Below the pieces are notes generated by a model, which worked only from the letters and a program-made list of their open reading frames with translations, was not told the origin of the DNA and ran no database searches. Shown piece after piece: positions 51,047 to 59,294 of a DNA stretch of 64,000 nt (positions are counted from its first letter, which is position 1; each line of letters begins with the position of its first letter). The translations under genes and the position numbers were made by a program. Origin of the DNA: JANLQX01 sp031423635 (GTDB taxonomy: Bacteria > Actinomycetota > Acidimicrobiia > Acidimicrobiales > JANYDT01); NCBI GenBank assembly GCA_031423635.1, contig JANPFX010000083.1, positions 6,366 through 70,365 on the forward strand. Reading direction: 5' to 3'.

Positions 51047-51613
51047 TCACACGTCCGACCGGGAAGTGGGAAACACAGACCCGGTGACGAGCCTCAGTTC
51101 GGCCAAAGCGTGAATCAGAAGGCCGATGCTGACCACACCGAGGCCGACCATGAGACTCGCCAACCGCTCGACGGCGTCGATCGTCAGGACGGACGGGGCC
51201 GGCCAGGCGAGGAGCGATGCGGCAATCAGCCCGCCGTTGCGGAGAAGTGACACCGAGGTCACCGGGGTAGAAGATCCCGCGCCGAAACAACCGCAACGAA
51301 CCGTTCGCCCCGTGGCGAGGGCCCGGCGGAGAAGCACCGCGAAGACCGCGAGAAGACCGGTGGCGGCGGCGGCGCCGGCCGCAGGAACGAAAAGAAGCAT
51401 CATTGCCACGCCAAGTTCGACCGGGGCGACGAAGGAAGCGGCCACAGCGGGAACGCCGAGGGCGATCGTCGCCTCACCCGTTGCTGCGGGCGAACGGAGC
51501 TTGGCCACCGCTGCGACGACGAAGACGCCCGCGACGACGAAGGCACATGCCAGGGAAATCGTCGACAAGGAGACAGCCGTCAGTCGAGAAGGGAAAGCGC
51601 TTGTTTCGGACAC
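51047..51613 (-). CDS. MauE-like membrane protein (DoxX/VKOR-type redox partner)
   Basis: 188 residues with four or five hydrophobic helices: LACAFVVAGVFVVAAVAKL, FVAPVELGVAMMLLFVPA, AAAATGLLAVFAVLLRRAL and a C-terminal helix. The loop RTVRCGCFGAGSS carries the Cys-x-Cys pair typical of MauE-family proteins, which transfer electrons across the membrane to or from MauD. The start GTG 51613 overlaps the ferredoxin gene by 34 nt, so a later TTG start is possible. No methylamine dehydrogenase large subunit or MauG is nearby. Confidence 0.8.
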   Translation of the reverse strand: MSETSAFPSRLTAVSLSTISLACAFVVAGVFVVAAVAKLRSPAATGEATIALGVPAVAASFVAPVELGVAMMLLFVPAAGAAAATGLLAVFAVLLRRALATGRTVRCGCFGAGSSTPVTSVSLLRNGGLIAASLLAWPAPSVLTIDAVERLASLMVGLGVVSIGLLIHALAELRLVTGSVFPTSRSDV

Positions 51614-51771
51614 ATGCGGACAGCGGTCTGGACGGCAACGCGTCGATCGGCTGATGGCTCCTCGTTCAGGATGACGAGTTCGTCGTTGTCGTCGATCTCG
51701 AAGATGTCGGGGGCATGACCGACGCAGAGTCCGTTGCTTTCACACTTGGGACGGTCGACCGAGATGCGCAC
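51580..51771 (-). CDS. [3Fe-4S] ferredoxin, P450-associated type
   Basis: 63 residues from GTG 51771. The cluster ligands are in KCESNGLCVGHAPDIF (Cys-x5-Cys with the third ligand position changed to His, as in many P450 ferredoxins) and RMCPKQALSLL. Such ferredoxins pass electrons to cytochromes P450. Its gene is divergent from a P450 with about 107 nt between starts, a strong functional hint. The frame extends upstream (MPGVAPRFG), so the exact start is uncertain. Confidence 0.85.
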   Translation of the reverse strand: MRISVDRPKCESNGLCVGHAPDIFEIDDNDELVILNEEPSADRRVAVQTAVRMCPKQALSLLD

Positions 51772-51865
51772 AGATTCATTCTGTCCGAACCGCGGAGCTA
51801 CGCCGGGCATCATCGGTCGCCCCGGCGGCCACCTGCCCGGTTGTGACTCTCGGCTCATCGTTCCC

Positions 51866-51871
51866 TACGTT
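51866..51871 (+). promoter_or_regulatory. -10 element of leaderless P450 gene
   Basis: TACGTT followed by 7 nt and ATG 51879. TTGTGA at 51841-51846 is a possible -35 with 19-nt spacing. Confidence 0.5.
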
Positions 51872-51878
51872 GGTGTCC

Positions 51879-53144
51879 ATGACTTTTCGTGACGTCTTGG
51901 CGGTCGACGACATCAACCTGTCGGAACTCGAGTTCTGGGCTCGACCCCTCGCCGAACGCGAAGGCGCGTTTCACCGCCTGCGCACAGAGCGCCCGCTGGC
52001 CTTCTTCGCCGAGCCCAACATCGAGAGCGATCTGATTCCGGTCGGGCCCGGGTACTACGCGGTCACGAAGTACGACGACATCCTTGAGGTATCGAAGAAC
52101 CCTGAGCTGTACTGCTCCGGACGCGGCGCCACATCGATCGCCGACATGCCCGATTTCATGCTCGACTTCTTCGGTTCCATGATCAACATGGACGACCCAC
52201 GGCACGCCCGCCTCCGAAAGATCGTCTCCGCGGCGTTCACCCCGAGGATGCTCAAAGCCATCGAGGACCAGGTCGTCATCGCCGCACGGGAGATCGTCGA
52301 CGATGTGCTCCGCAAGGGCGGCGGTGACTTCGTGACCGACGTCGCCGCCCGCCTTCCGCTCAAGGTCATCTGCGACATGATGGGGATTCCCGAATCCGAG
52401 TACGAGACCGTCTTCTCGAGGTCGAACGTCATCCTCGGGGCAGCCGACGCCGAATACGTTCCGCAGGGGAGCGCAGACGTTGTCATCAATGCGCTGCTCA
52501 CGGCCGGAGGCGATCTCCACAAACTCGTCTCCGACCTGGGCGCGGCCCGACGAGCCGATCCGACGGACGACTTGACAAGCGCACTGGTGAACACCGAAGT
52601 CGATGGAGAGCGCCTCAGCGACAGTGAACTGGGGTCGTTCTTCATCCTCCTCGTCGTCGCCGGAAACGAGACCACCCGCAACGCCATCGCCCACGGGCTC
52701 GATCTGTTCACGAAGAACCCCGAACAGCGCGACTTCGTGGCCGCAGACATCCCTACGCGCATGCCGGGTGCGGTGGAGGAGATCGTCCGCGTCGCATCGC
52801 CGGTCGTCTGGATGCGACGCACGGCGACCAGGTCAGGGAGTCTTCGTGGCGTCGACTTCGCCGAGGGCTCGAAGTTCATCCTCTATTACTGGTCGGCCAA
52901 CCGCGACACGGACGTGTTCACTGATCCGTATCGCTTCGACGTTTCGCGCTCGCCGAATCCCCACGTCGGCTTCGGCGGGCCCGGCCCGCACTTCTGCCTC
53001 GGCGCGCACCTCGCGCGTCGCGAGATCGGCGTGATGTGGAAGGAACTGCTCTCCCGCGCCCCGAAGGTTCAGGCCACGGCAGAGCCCGACCGTCTGCTCT
53101 CGTCGTTCATCAACGGCATCAAGCACCTCGAGTTCTCCGTCTGA
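51879..53144 (+). CDS. cytochrome P450
   Basis: A 421-residue soluble bacterial P450. The I-helix oxygen-activation motif is VVAGNETTRNAIAHGL, the K-helix ExxR is AVEEIVRVASP, and the haem loop is FGGPGPHFCLGAHLARREI with the Cys thiolate. The FGG-GPHFCLGAHLAR form and overall layout resemble actinobacterial CYP125/CYP124/CYP142-like enzymes that oxidise sterol or lipid side chains; the substrate is only a guess. Electrons probably come from the divergent ferredoxin; no reductase is nearby. Confidence 0.92.
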   Translation: MTFRDVLAVDDINLSELEFWARPLAEREGAFHRLRTERPLAFFAEPNIESDLIPVGPGYYAVTKYDDILEVSKNPELYCSGRGATSIADMPDFMLDFFGSMINMDDPRHARLRKIVSAAFTPRMLKAIEDQVVIAAREIVDDVLRKGGGDFVTDVAARLPLKVICDMMGIPESEYETVFSRSNVILGAADAEYVPQGSADVVINALLTAGGDLHKLVSDLGAARRADPTDDLTSALVNTEVDGERLSDSELGSFFILLVVAGNETTRNAIAHGLDLFTKNPEQRDFVAADIPTRMPGAVEEIVRVASPVVWMRRTATRSGSLRGVDFAEGSKFILYYWSANRDTDVFTDPYRFDVSRSPNPHVGFGGPGPHFCLGAHLARREIGVMWKELLSRAPKVQATAEPDRLLSSFINGIKHLEFSV

Positions 53145-53172
53145 CGGACCGATCCCGGTCTCGGAGAAAGAG

Positions 53173-53198
53173 GAGTCCGCGGAAGATCACGCGGATTC
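53173..53198 (+). terminator. terminator-like hairpin between convergent genes
   Basis: GAGTCCGCG and CGCGGATTC pair over 9 bp (one G-T) with an 8-nt loop. It lies 28 nt after the P450 stop and 34 nt before the flippase stop and could serve both. A T-run is lacking. Confidence 0.4.
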
Positions 53199-53231
53199 CA
53201 AAGTTGACGTGTGCGGATCTTGGATGACTCC

Positions 53232-54704
53232 TCACGATGCGGAGCGAAGGGCGCTCACCGTCCGGAGGAGCAACGTGAGCGCTGCGGCGGCACTCGCCGC
53301 GAGCAGTGCTGCGGTCGCCGCAAACCGAGCGGCCGGCGCGAGCTGACCGGACTCACTCAGACCGAGCAGGACTCCGCAGACGGCCACCGAGGCAACCACC
53401 GTGAACGCGACGGCACGGATCGGGAAGTCCACCCGCCACACGCGCTCGGACCGGACCAACCCCACAACGACGAGCAGCACGGATGTCGCCAACGATGCCC
53501 AGCAGGCACCGCTCTGGCCGAAGGGCGGCACGAGCGCCGCGCAAAGCGCGACATTCGCAACTGTTCCGCCGACCATGGTCTCGAACGCGGGCCGCCCGGT
53601 ACCCACGATCGACGGGCCGGTGTTCACGATCGGTAGGGCGCCGCTGATGAGCATGGATGCCCCGAACACGAGGGATGGAACGGCGAGGTCGCGGAACCGG
53701 GCACCGAGGATGGGCAGCGCGACCGGGAAACCGGCGGCGAGGAAGATGCAGAAGAGGCCGGCGACGGCGGCGAAGCCGAGGAGCGCCGCCCGGTAGATGG
53801 GTTTGGCGCCCTCTCGGTCGGTAAGCGACAGGGCGTAGGGCTCCCAGGCCTGCTGCAGCGCCGTCGTGAAGAGTGTGACGACAGTCGCCAGCATGGCGAC
53901 GACCTGGAACTTCCCGACCTCTCCGACGTCGGAGAAGGCCCGGATCAGCACCCTGGTGAGCAGCCCGAGGAGGAACGGCGACGCGACGGCCGGAAGCAGC
54001 GGCAGGCTGTAGCGCAGCATGATGCGCAGACGGCCGCGATCGATGTGCGGGGCCCCGATGGTCGGCCACAGCTGCACGAGCCCTGCCACCGTGACGACCG
54101 CCCCGACCACCGCCTGGGCCGCAAACACCCCGGCGACCCCGGCATGTCCGACGCCGACCAGCCCGATGGTCAACAGCAGCGTGCCGAGCGCCACGGCACC
54201 GGCGACCACCAACGCGGGCATCGGCCGCCTCACCATCCGATACCAATGCTGAAGGACGTTGATCATGGCGAGAGCCGGGATGGTCAGCGCAGCAGCCCTC
54301 GTGGCGCGCACCTCGCCCGCTGTTCCCTCGAAGACGAGCCGGGCGAAGGGTTCAGCCAGGATCACACCCACAACCGCCAGGAGTCCGGCAGAGAGCAGCG
54401 TCGCCCAGACCCAGGCCGAGAGCGTTCGTCGGCGATCCTCGCGAAGCGCGTCTCCGGTGAGGCCGGCCGCACCAGCCTCGTAGAACCATCTCGTCGCCCC
54501 CGAGTCGAGTCCTAACCCGGACGCGTACTGCAAGAGCAGCAGCGTCGAGGTCAGCAGCCCGAACACACCCAGTTCCGGGTCGGAGAGCCGGCGGGTCAGC
54601 AACGGCAGAAGAAGCACACCCGTGACCCGGGCGATGCCGATCGCCATCGCATAGACCGCTCCTTCGCGTATGGCCGACGGAACCTTCTCGATGCGACTCA
54701 CCAC
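53232..54704 (-). CDS. polysaccharide flippase-like membrane protein (Wzx/MOP family)
   Basis: A 490-residue protein with about 14 hydrophobic helices. The N-terminus AIREGAVYAMAIGIARVTGVLLLPLL and RRLSDPELGVFGLL is characteristic of the polysaccharide-synthesis branch of MOP exporters, which flip lipid-linked oligosaccharides. VAMLATVVTLFTTALQQAWEPYAL marks the mid-region. It lies beside other polysaccharide genes (DUF4012, epimerases, glycosyltransferase), supporting a role in exporting a surface glycan. It starts at GTG 54704. Confidence 0.82.
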   Translation of the reverse strand: MVSRIEKVPSAIREGAVYAMAIGIARVTGVLLLPLLTRRLSDPELGVFGLLTSTLLLLQYASGLGLDSGATRWFYEAGAAGLTGDALREDRRRTLSAWVWATLLSAGLLAVVGVILAEPFARLVFEGTAGEVRATRAAALTIPALAMINVLQHWYRMVRRPMPALVVAGAVALGTLLLTIGLVGVGHAGVAGVFAAQAVVGAVVTVAGLVQLWPTIGAPHIDRGRLRIMLRYSLPLLPAVASPFLLGLLTRVLIRAFSDVGEVGKFQVVAMLATVVTLFTTALQQAWEPYALSLTDREGAKPIYRAALLGFAAVAGLFCIFLAAGFPVALPILGARFRDLAVPSLVFGASMLISGALPIVNTGPSIVGTGRPAFETMVGGTVANVALCAALVPPFGQSGACWASLATSVLLVVVGLVRSERVWRVDFPIRAVAFTVVASVAVCGVLLGLSESGQLAPAARFAATAALLAASAAAALTLLLRTVSALRSAS

Positions 54705-54950
54705 GCGTCAGACCCGGACCGTCTTGTCGCCGTCAGCATCGCCGAAGGTTTAGCAGGCGGGCCGGAAACGATCGGAACCGACGATGTCACGGCCGGCTCC
54801 GGCTTGAACGAACGCAGCGCCGCTAGGGTCGGAACTGATGCCTGCCTCGACGTCAGCCTCGACAGGGCCCGAGCACGCAGTCGGACCACTGAACGGCGGT
54901 CTACGCCAAGCCGTGGACGTGCGAACGAACGTCATCCAGCTCCGGGTTCC

Positions 54951-57398
54951 ATGACCTCGTTCCTGCTCGCCTCGTTGTTCGCCGTCACCGTGGCATCGGC
55001 GGCGTCCCTCGTCGCGGCCACGGTCTTCAGCGGAAACGTCCCTGACGTTCGTCGTTCGCTCTCTGGCGCGGTGTCGATCATCATCGTGGGGGGGTCGTCG
55101 CTCGGCGCCGGGCTTGCCTCGGGCGCACCTACTGGTTCACGAGCCGTTGATCTCGGTTACCGCGTCGGCTTCGGCGCCGTACTCCCGGTCGCCGGGGGAG
55201 CCTGTTCGCTCGCCCTGCTCACGCTCGGCGGAGTTGCCGCGGCTGCTGCACTCCTCACCGGCGCGGGAACTGCAGCTCCCCTGGCCATGGCAAGCCTCAT
55301 CCCGGGCGCAACGTTCGGCGTCCACCGCGGCCGGACATCGCAGGGCGACGCCCGTGGCGATTCGGCCGGGGCGCTCCAACTCAGTCACCTCACACGCCTC
55401 GGCTGCGGTGGTCTCCTGGCGAACGCGCTCCTTCGGCTGCCCACTGATTTCTGGGTGGGTGTTCCCACGGTGGTCGCTGGCGCCATCGCGGTGATCGTTC
55501 TTGCGGGCGCGATCCGGCAGACGTCGCGGCGGACCCGCCGGGCCGTCCTCACCGGAGTAGCCGCAGCAGCGTTGGCGGCGGGTGTCGCCGCGGCACTCGC
55601 CGGATTCGCGGCACGAGAGGCCCGCACGTCGGCGGAGGCCGGCATCGATGCCGCACGCGAGGCACTCGGAGCGGCGCGGCGTGGCGACTCCGACGCGGCG
55701 ACGATCGGCTTCCAGAACGCCACGAGGCTGTTTCGAGCGGCCGATCGGGGCCTTCGCGCACCCCGCACATCGCTCGGGACGTTCGTGCCGATCGTTGGTC
55801 CGAACCTGCGTGTCGCTCGACGCTTCACCGCCGCTGGCGCCGATGTGGCCGAGACCGCAGCCACCGCAGTCGGTGCGGCAAATCTCTCCGACATGCGGCT
55901 CGAAGATGGCCGCATCGACGTCGACAGGATCGACGCGCTCCGGCTGCCCGTCGGGAGAGCACGCGACGCTGTGGAGCGCGCCTTCGCGTCGCTCGCAACG
56001 GCCGACGGCCCATGGACGGCCACCGTCATCAGGAACAAGGTGCGTTCGCTCCGCACCGAACTCGTCGACGCCCGGAAGTCGACGGCCGACGCAGGCGCGA
56101 TCCTGGCCGCGCTGCCCGACCTTCTCGGCCGTTCCGGGCCGAGGCGCTATCTCATCGTCGTGCCCTCGCCCGCGGAGGCGAGCGGAAGCGGGGGCCTCAT
56201 CGGCAACTACGGCGAGATCACCGCGGTCAACGGCAGGGTGAGCCTCTCCCGTTTCGGACGGACGATCGAACTCAATCGAAACGGTGTGCCCGGACCGCAG
56301 CGAGTTCTCCGCGCACGACCCGACTACATACGCCGGTACACCCAGTTCGAGGTGTCGCAGCTCTGGCAGAACGTCACCCTCTCGCCCGACTTCCCGTCGT
56401 CGGCCGAGGCAATGGCGTCGCTCTACCCGCAGTCCGGGGGCTCCGAGGTCGACGGCATCTTCAGCGCCGACCCCTACGCGCTCGCAGCAATACTACGGAT
56501 CACCGGACCCGTTGCCTTGGCCGACTGGCCCGAACCGATCACCGCCGAGAACGCCCCGCGAATCCTTCTTCACGATTGGTATTCGCAACTGACGGAAGAG
56601 CGCAACCTCGAACGTATCGACCTGCAGGGAGAGGTCGCTTCGGAAGCGTGGTCCCGGTTGTTCACTGCGCCGATCCCGCCGATGGGGACGCTGGGTGCCA
56701 CCATGGGTGACGTCGTACGTTCGCGTCATCTGCAATTCTGGGCGCGGCGTGAACGGGAGCAGGCGTTCTTCCGCCAGCTTGGTTTGGACGGTTCGATGGG
56801 ACCGCTCGAGGGTGATGGGTTCGCGGCCGTGACCAACAACGCCGGTGCCAACAAGATCGAGTGGTACCTGTACCGCACGATCGGGTACGACGCTCAGATC
56901 GACGTCGCCACCGGCAGGGTGCGATCGACCGCAACGATCGAGATGCGCAACGAGGCTCCGGCCGTCGGGGAACCGCCATACGTCATCGGGAACGGTGCGA
57001 CGCCGCCCGCACCCGAAGGCACGTCGATCCAGTACCTGTCCCTCTACTCTCCGCTGCGTCTCGTGGGGGCGACCTTCGACGGCGTTCCATTGGAGATGAC
57101 CAGCGAGATCGAGCTTGGGCGGAACGTCTACTCGGGCTGGATCCGCATTCCGCCGAAAGGCAACGGCACCGTCGTCGCCGAATTCGAAGGTGTCCTCGAG
57201 TCGGTCTGGACGGAGGGGTACTCCGTGGAGCTCGGCTGCCAAGCCATGGTCAACCCCGACCAGGCTCGCGTGCGCTTGCGGATCTCACCGGTGAGCGCAT
57301 CGGTGTCCGACGACGGCGAACGGACCCTCGCTGCTGACGAACCGTTGGTCTGCCGGAAGCGCTACCGGCTCGGTCAGACGCCGTCCGCGCCGCGCTGA
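54951..57398 (+). CDS. DUF4012 membrane protein
   Basis: An 815-residue protein. The N-terminal 200 residues are strongly hydrophobic (multiple helices, SLVAATVFSG, GGVAAAAALLTGAGTAAPL). A further helix near 230-255 leads to a large extracytoplasmic DUF4012 region with hallmarks FVPIVGPNLRVARRF, RRYLIVVPSPAEASGSGGLIG, and SGGSEVDGIFSADPYALAAIL. DUF4012 proteins are common in actinobacterial polysaccharide loci; their biochemical role is unknown. ATG 54951 is preferred; a longer frame to 54804 reads poorly. It is divergent from the flippase. Confidence 0.82.
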   Translation: MTSFLLASLFAVTVASAASLVAATVFSGNVPDVRRSLSGAVSIIIVGGSSLGAGLASGAPTGSRAVDLGYRVGFGAVLPVAGGACSLALLTLGGVAAAAALLTGAGTAAPLAMASLIPGATFGVHRGRTSQGDARGDSAGALQLSHLTRLGCGGLLANALLRLPTDFWVGVPTVVAGAIAVIVLAGAIRQTSRRTRRAVLTGVAAAALAAGVAAALAGFAAREARTSAEAGIDAAREALGAARRGDSDAATIGFQNATRLFRAADRGLRAPRTSLGTFVPIVGPNLRVARRFTAAGADVAETAATAVGAANLSDMRLEDGRIDVDRIDALRLPVGRARDAVERAFASLATADGPWTATVIRNKVRSLRTELVDARKSTADAGAILAALPDLLGRSGPRRYLIVVPSPAEASGSGGLIGNYGEITAVNGRVSLSRFGRTIELNRNGVPGPQRVLRARPDYIRRYTQFEVSQLWQNVTLSPDFPSSAEAMASLYPQSGGSEVDGIFSADPYALAAILRITGPVALADWPEPITAENAPRILLHDWYSQLTEERNLERIDLQGEVASEAWSRLFTAPIPPMGTLGATMGDVVRSRHLQFWARREREQAFFRQLGLDGSMGPLEGDGFAAVTNNAGANKIEWYLYRTIGYDAQIDVATGRVRSTATIEMRNEAPAVGEPPYVIGNGATPPAPEGTSIQYLSLYSPLRLVGATFDGVPLEMTSEIELGRNVYSGWIRIPPKGNGTVVAEFEGVLESVWTEGYSVELGCQAMVNPDQARVRLRISPVSASVSDDGERTLAADEPLVCRKRYRLGQTPSAPR

Positions 57399-57428
57399 CC
57401 GGCATCAGAAGCGGGCGGTCGGGGGGCT

Positions 57429-57845
57429 TCAGGCGGTGCGGCGACGACGGCGACGACCAACGAGCACGAATGCCGCACCGGCGCCGACCAGCGCAGCACC
57501 TGCGGCGGTGAGCGGAACGGTGGCGTTCGAGCCGGTGAAGGCCGGCTGGCTGAAGCTCTCACCAAGGACCGACGCCGAAGCGGGCGCGACCGAAGGCTCG
57601 GGCGCAGCCTTCGTCGACGGGAGCACCGTTGCGGGCGCCGACGAGGGCGCCGGCGGAACCGAGGTGCCCGGAGCCGACGACGGGGGCACAGACGACGGGG
57701 GCACAGACGACGACACGACCGTCGGGGGCACTGTCGACGGTGGTGTGATCGGATACTGCGTCTGCGCACCGGCGTGACTCACGCCCCCGAACACGGTAAG
57801 GCCCGCGGCGAGGAGGAAGGCGAATCGGAATCGAGACCTGTTCAC
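57429..57845 (-). CDS. small exported protein with sorting-signal-like C-terminus
   Basis: 138 residues: a signal peptide (FAFLLAAGLTVFGGVSHAGA), a Ser/Pro-rich spacer with short tandem repeats (PPSSVPPSSAPG; a 15-nt direct repeat at DNA level near 57680-57710), then PAFTG, a hydrophobic helix (AAGAALVGAGAAFVLVG) and six Arg. This end resembles sortase signals of the LAxTG/LPxTG type, although PAFTG is divergent. Either wall sorting or simple membrane anchoring is possible. The start is GTG 57845 with GAGAAT 6 nt upstream, possibly leaderless. Confidence 0.65.
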   Translation of the reverse strand: MNRSRFRFAFLLAAGLTVFGGVSHAGAQTQYPITPPSTVPPTVVSSSVPPSSVPPSSAPGTSVPPAPSSAPATVLPSTKAAPEPSVAPASASVLGESFSQPAFTGSNATVPLTAAGAALVGAGAAFVLVGRRRRRRTA

Positions 57846-58167
57846 ACCGCCATTCTCACACAGCGTGGTCAATAGTGCAACCGTGAACGGCCGATCAGGC
57901 CGAAGGACCCAACGTTTGGAGCCGAATGGCCACCGGAAGGGGCACCGGGGAAAAACCGAACCGTGGAACCGGAGCGCGAAAAGGAGCACCCAGATTCATG
58001 TCCGGCTTCACCCCTCGCCCAACGCGCGAGCCCGGCGGGACTAGCTTCGACCCTCGAACGTTCGCCGTGCAACGCTCGCTGGATGGCCGCTCAGCGTTGA
58101 CACGAGTAGTCACTGTCCGTGTACGGTGGAGCGAATTAACCACTCAGAGCGCGCATCAGGAGAAGGC
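57846..58167. other. intergenic region with divergent promoters
   Basis: 322 nt without a supported gene. It carries the start region of the small exported protein at its left end and the promoter of the sugar operon at 58097-58127. A short GGCCGATCAGGCC hairpin lies near 57890. Otherwise I see nothing distinctive. Confidence 0.5.
58097..58127 (+). promoter_or_regulatory. promoter of the sugar-modification operon
   Basis: TTGACA (58097-58102), 19-nt spacer, TACGGT (58122-58127). The -35 is a consensus match. The leader to ATG 58168 is about 35 nt and includes a GGAGAAGG ribosome binding site. Confidence 0.55.
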
Positions 58168-59187
58168 ATGAGAGTCGTTGTCACTGGACATGAAGGGTAC
58201 GTAGGGGCGGTCCTCGTACCGCTCCTGGTCGACGCCGGACACGAGGTGATCGGGCTTGACAGCGGCCTGTTCCGCGGATGCGACCTTTCCCAGGTGCTCG
58301 CAGTACCCATGATCGAACGCGACACTCGCGACGTCACGCCCGCCGATCTCGAAGGCGCCGACGCCGTGATCCACTTGGCGGCGATCTCCAACGACCCGAT
58401 CGGGCACCTCAACCCGCAGATCACCTACGACGTCAACCACCTCGCGTCGGTTCGGCTCGCCCGGGTGGCGAAGGAGGCCGGCGTCGGTCGCTTCCTGTTC
58501 TCTTCGTCATGTTCGCTCTACGGCAAGGGGGGCGACGCGGAAGTTGACGAGGGCGGGCAGTTCCAGCCGGTCACGCCGTATGGCGAGTCCAAGGTCTTGG
58601 CCGAGCAGGACATCGCCGCTCTCGCCGACGACACGTTCTCGCCGACGTACCTCCGGAACGCGACTGCGTACGGTGCGTCACCCAGGCTGCGCGGCGACAT
58701 CGTTGTCAACAACCTCACGGGATTCGCCTACACCGTCGGGGAAGTCCGCCTCCAGAGCGACGGAACGCCGTGGCGGCCCCTCGTCCACGTCGAGGACATC
58801 AGCCGCGCCTTCCTCGCCATCATGGAAGCCCCGCGCGACTGGATCCACAACGAGGCGTTCAACGTCGGCATGCCCGGCGAGAACTACCAGATCCGAGACG
58901 TCGCCAACATCGTGATGGAAACGGTGCCGGACAGCAGGATCACGTTCGCTGCCGACGCCGGCCCGGACCTCCGCAACTACCGGGTCAGCTTCGACAAGCT
59001 GGCCAGCAGGGTTCCGACCTTCCGACCGAAGTGGAACGTCCGATCCGGCGCCGCACAACTGCTCGAGGCATTCAAGTTGGGGGGCCTAACGCTCGAAGAC
59101 CTAACCGGGCCGAAATTCACTCGTCTCGAAAAGGTGAAGCTCCTCATGCTCGACGGACGACTGACCGCCGAGCTCCGCTGGAACTGA
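58168..59187 (+). CDS. NAD-dependent nucleotide-sugar epimerase/dehydratase (extended SDR)
   Basis: A 339-residue enzyme. The NAD motif is VVVTGHEGYVGAVLVPLL, VIHLAAISNDP marks strand 4, catalytic Ser lies in FLFSSSCSLYGKGG, and Tyr-x3-Lys in VTPYGESKVLAE. RPLVHVEDISRAFLAIMEAP and EAFNVGMPGENYQIRDVA are typical of the sugar-nucleotide branch. The precise sugar is unknown. ATG 58168 has GGAGAAGG upstream. It is the first gene of a four-gene same-strand cluster. Confidence 0.88.
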   Translation: MRVVVTGHEGYVGAVLVPLLVDAGHEVIGLDSGLFRGCDLSQVLAVPMIERDTRDVTPADLEGADAVIHLAAISNDPIGHLNPQITYDVNHLASVRLARVAKEAGVGRFLFSSSCSLYGKGGDAEVDEGGQFQPVTPYGESKVLAEQDIAALADDTFSPTYLRNATAYGASPRLRGDIVVNNLTGFAYTVGEVRLQSDGTPWRPLVHVEDISRAFLAIMEAPRDWIHNEAFNVGMPGENYQIRDVANIVMETVPDSRITFAADAGPDLRNYRVSFDKLASRVPTFRPKWNVRSGAAQLLEAFKLGGLTLEDLTGPKFTRLEKVKLLMLDGRLTAELRWN

Positions 59188-59246
59188 CACCGACAACCCG
59201 AATCGACCAAAGACCACCGACCCGTGCCTCGCTGCACCACGACCGA

Positions 59247-59270
59247 CCCGCCGAGGAGCTTCTCGGCGGG
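59247..59270 (+). terminator. hairpin between epimerase and rfbC-like gene
   Basis: CCCGCCGAG and CTCGGCGGG form a perfect 9-bp stem with a 6-nt loop, not followed by T residues. It may be an attenuator or an mRNA-stabilising structure inside the operon rather than a full terminator. Confidence 0.45.
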
Positions 59271-59294
59271 GCCCCAGAACTGGAGACACCACCG

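Noticed and set aside
49010..51613. A functional methylamine dehydrogenase cluster
   Set aside because: No large subunit, MauG or amicyanin gene is present, and the light-chain-like domain lacks the expected cofactor Trp.
57670..57720. Tandem repeat as a possible mobile or CRISPR-like repeat
   Set aside because: The 15-nt repeat is in frame and encodes the Ser/Pro spacer of an exported protein.
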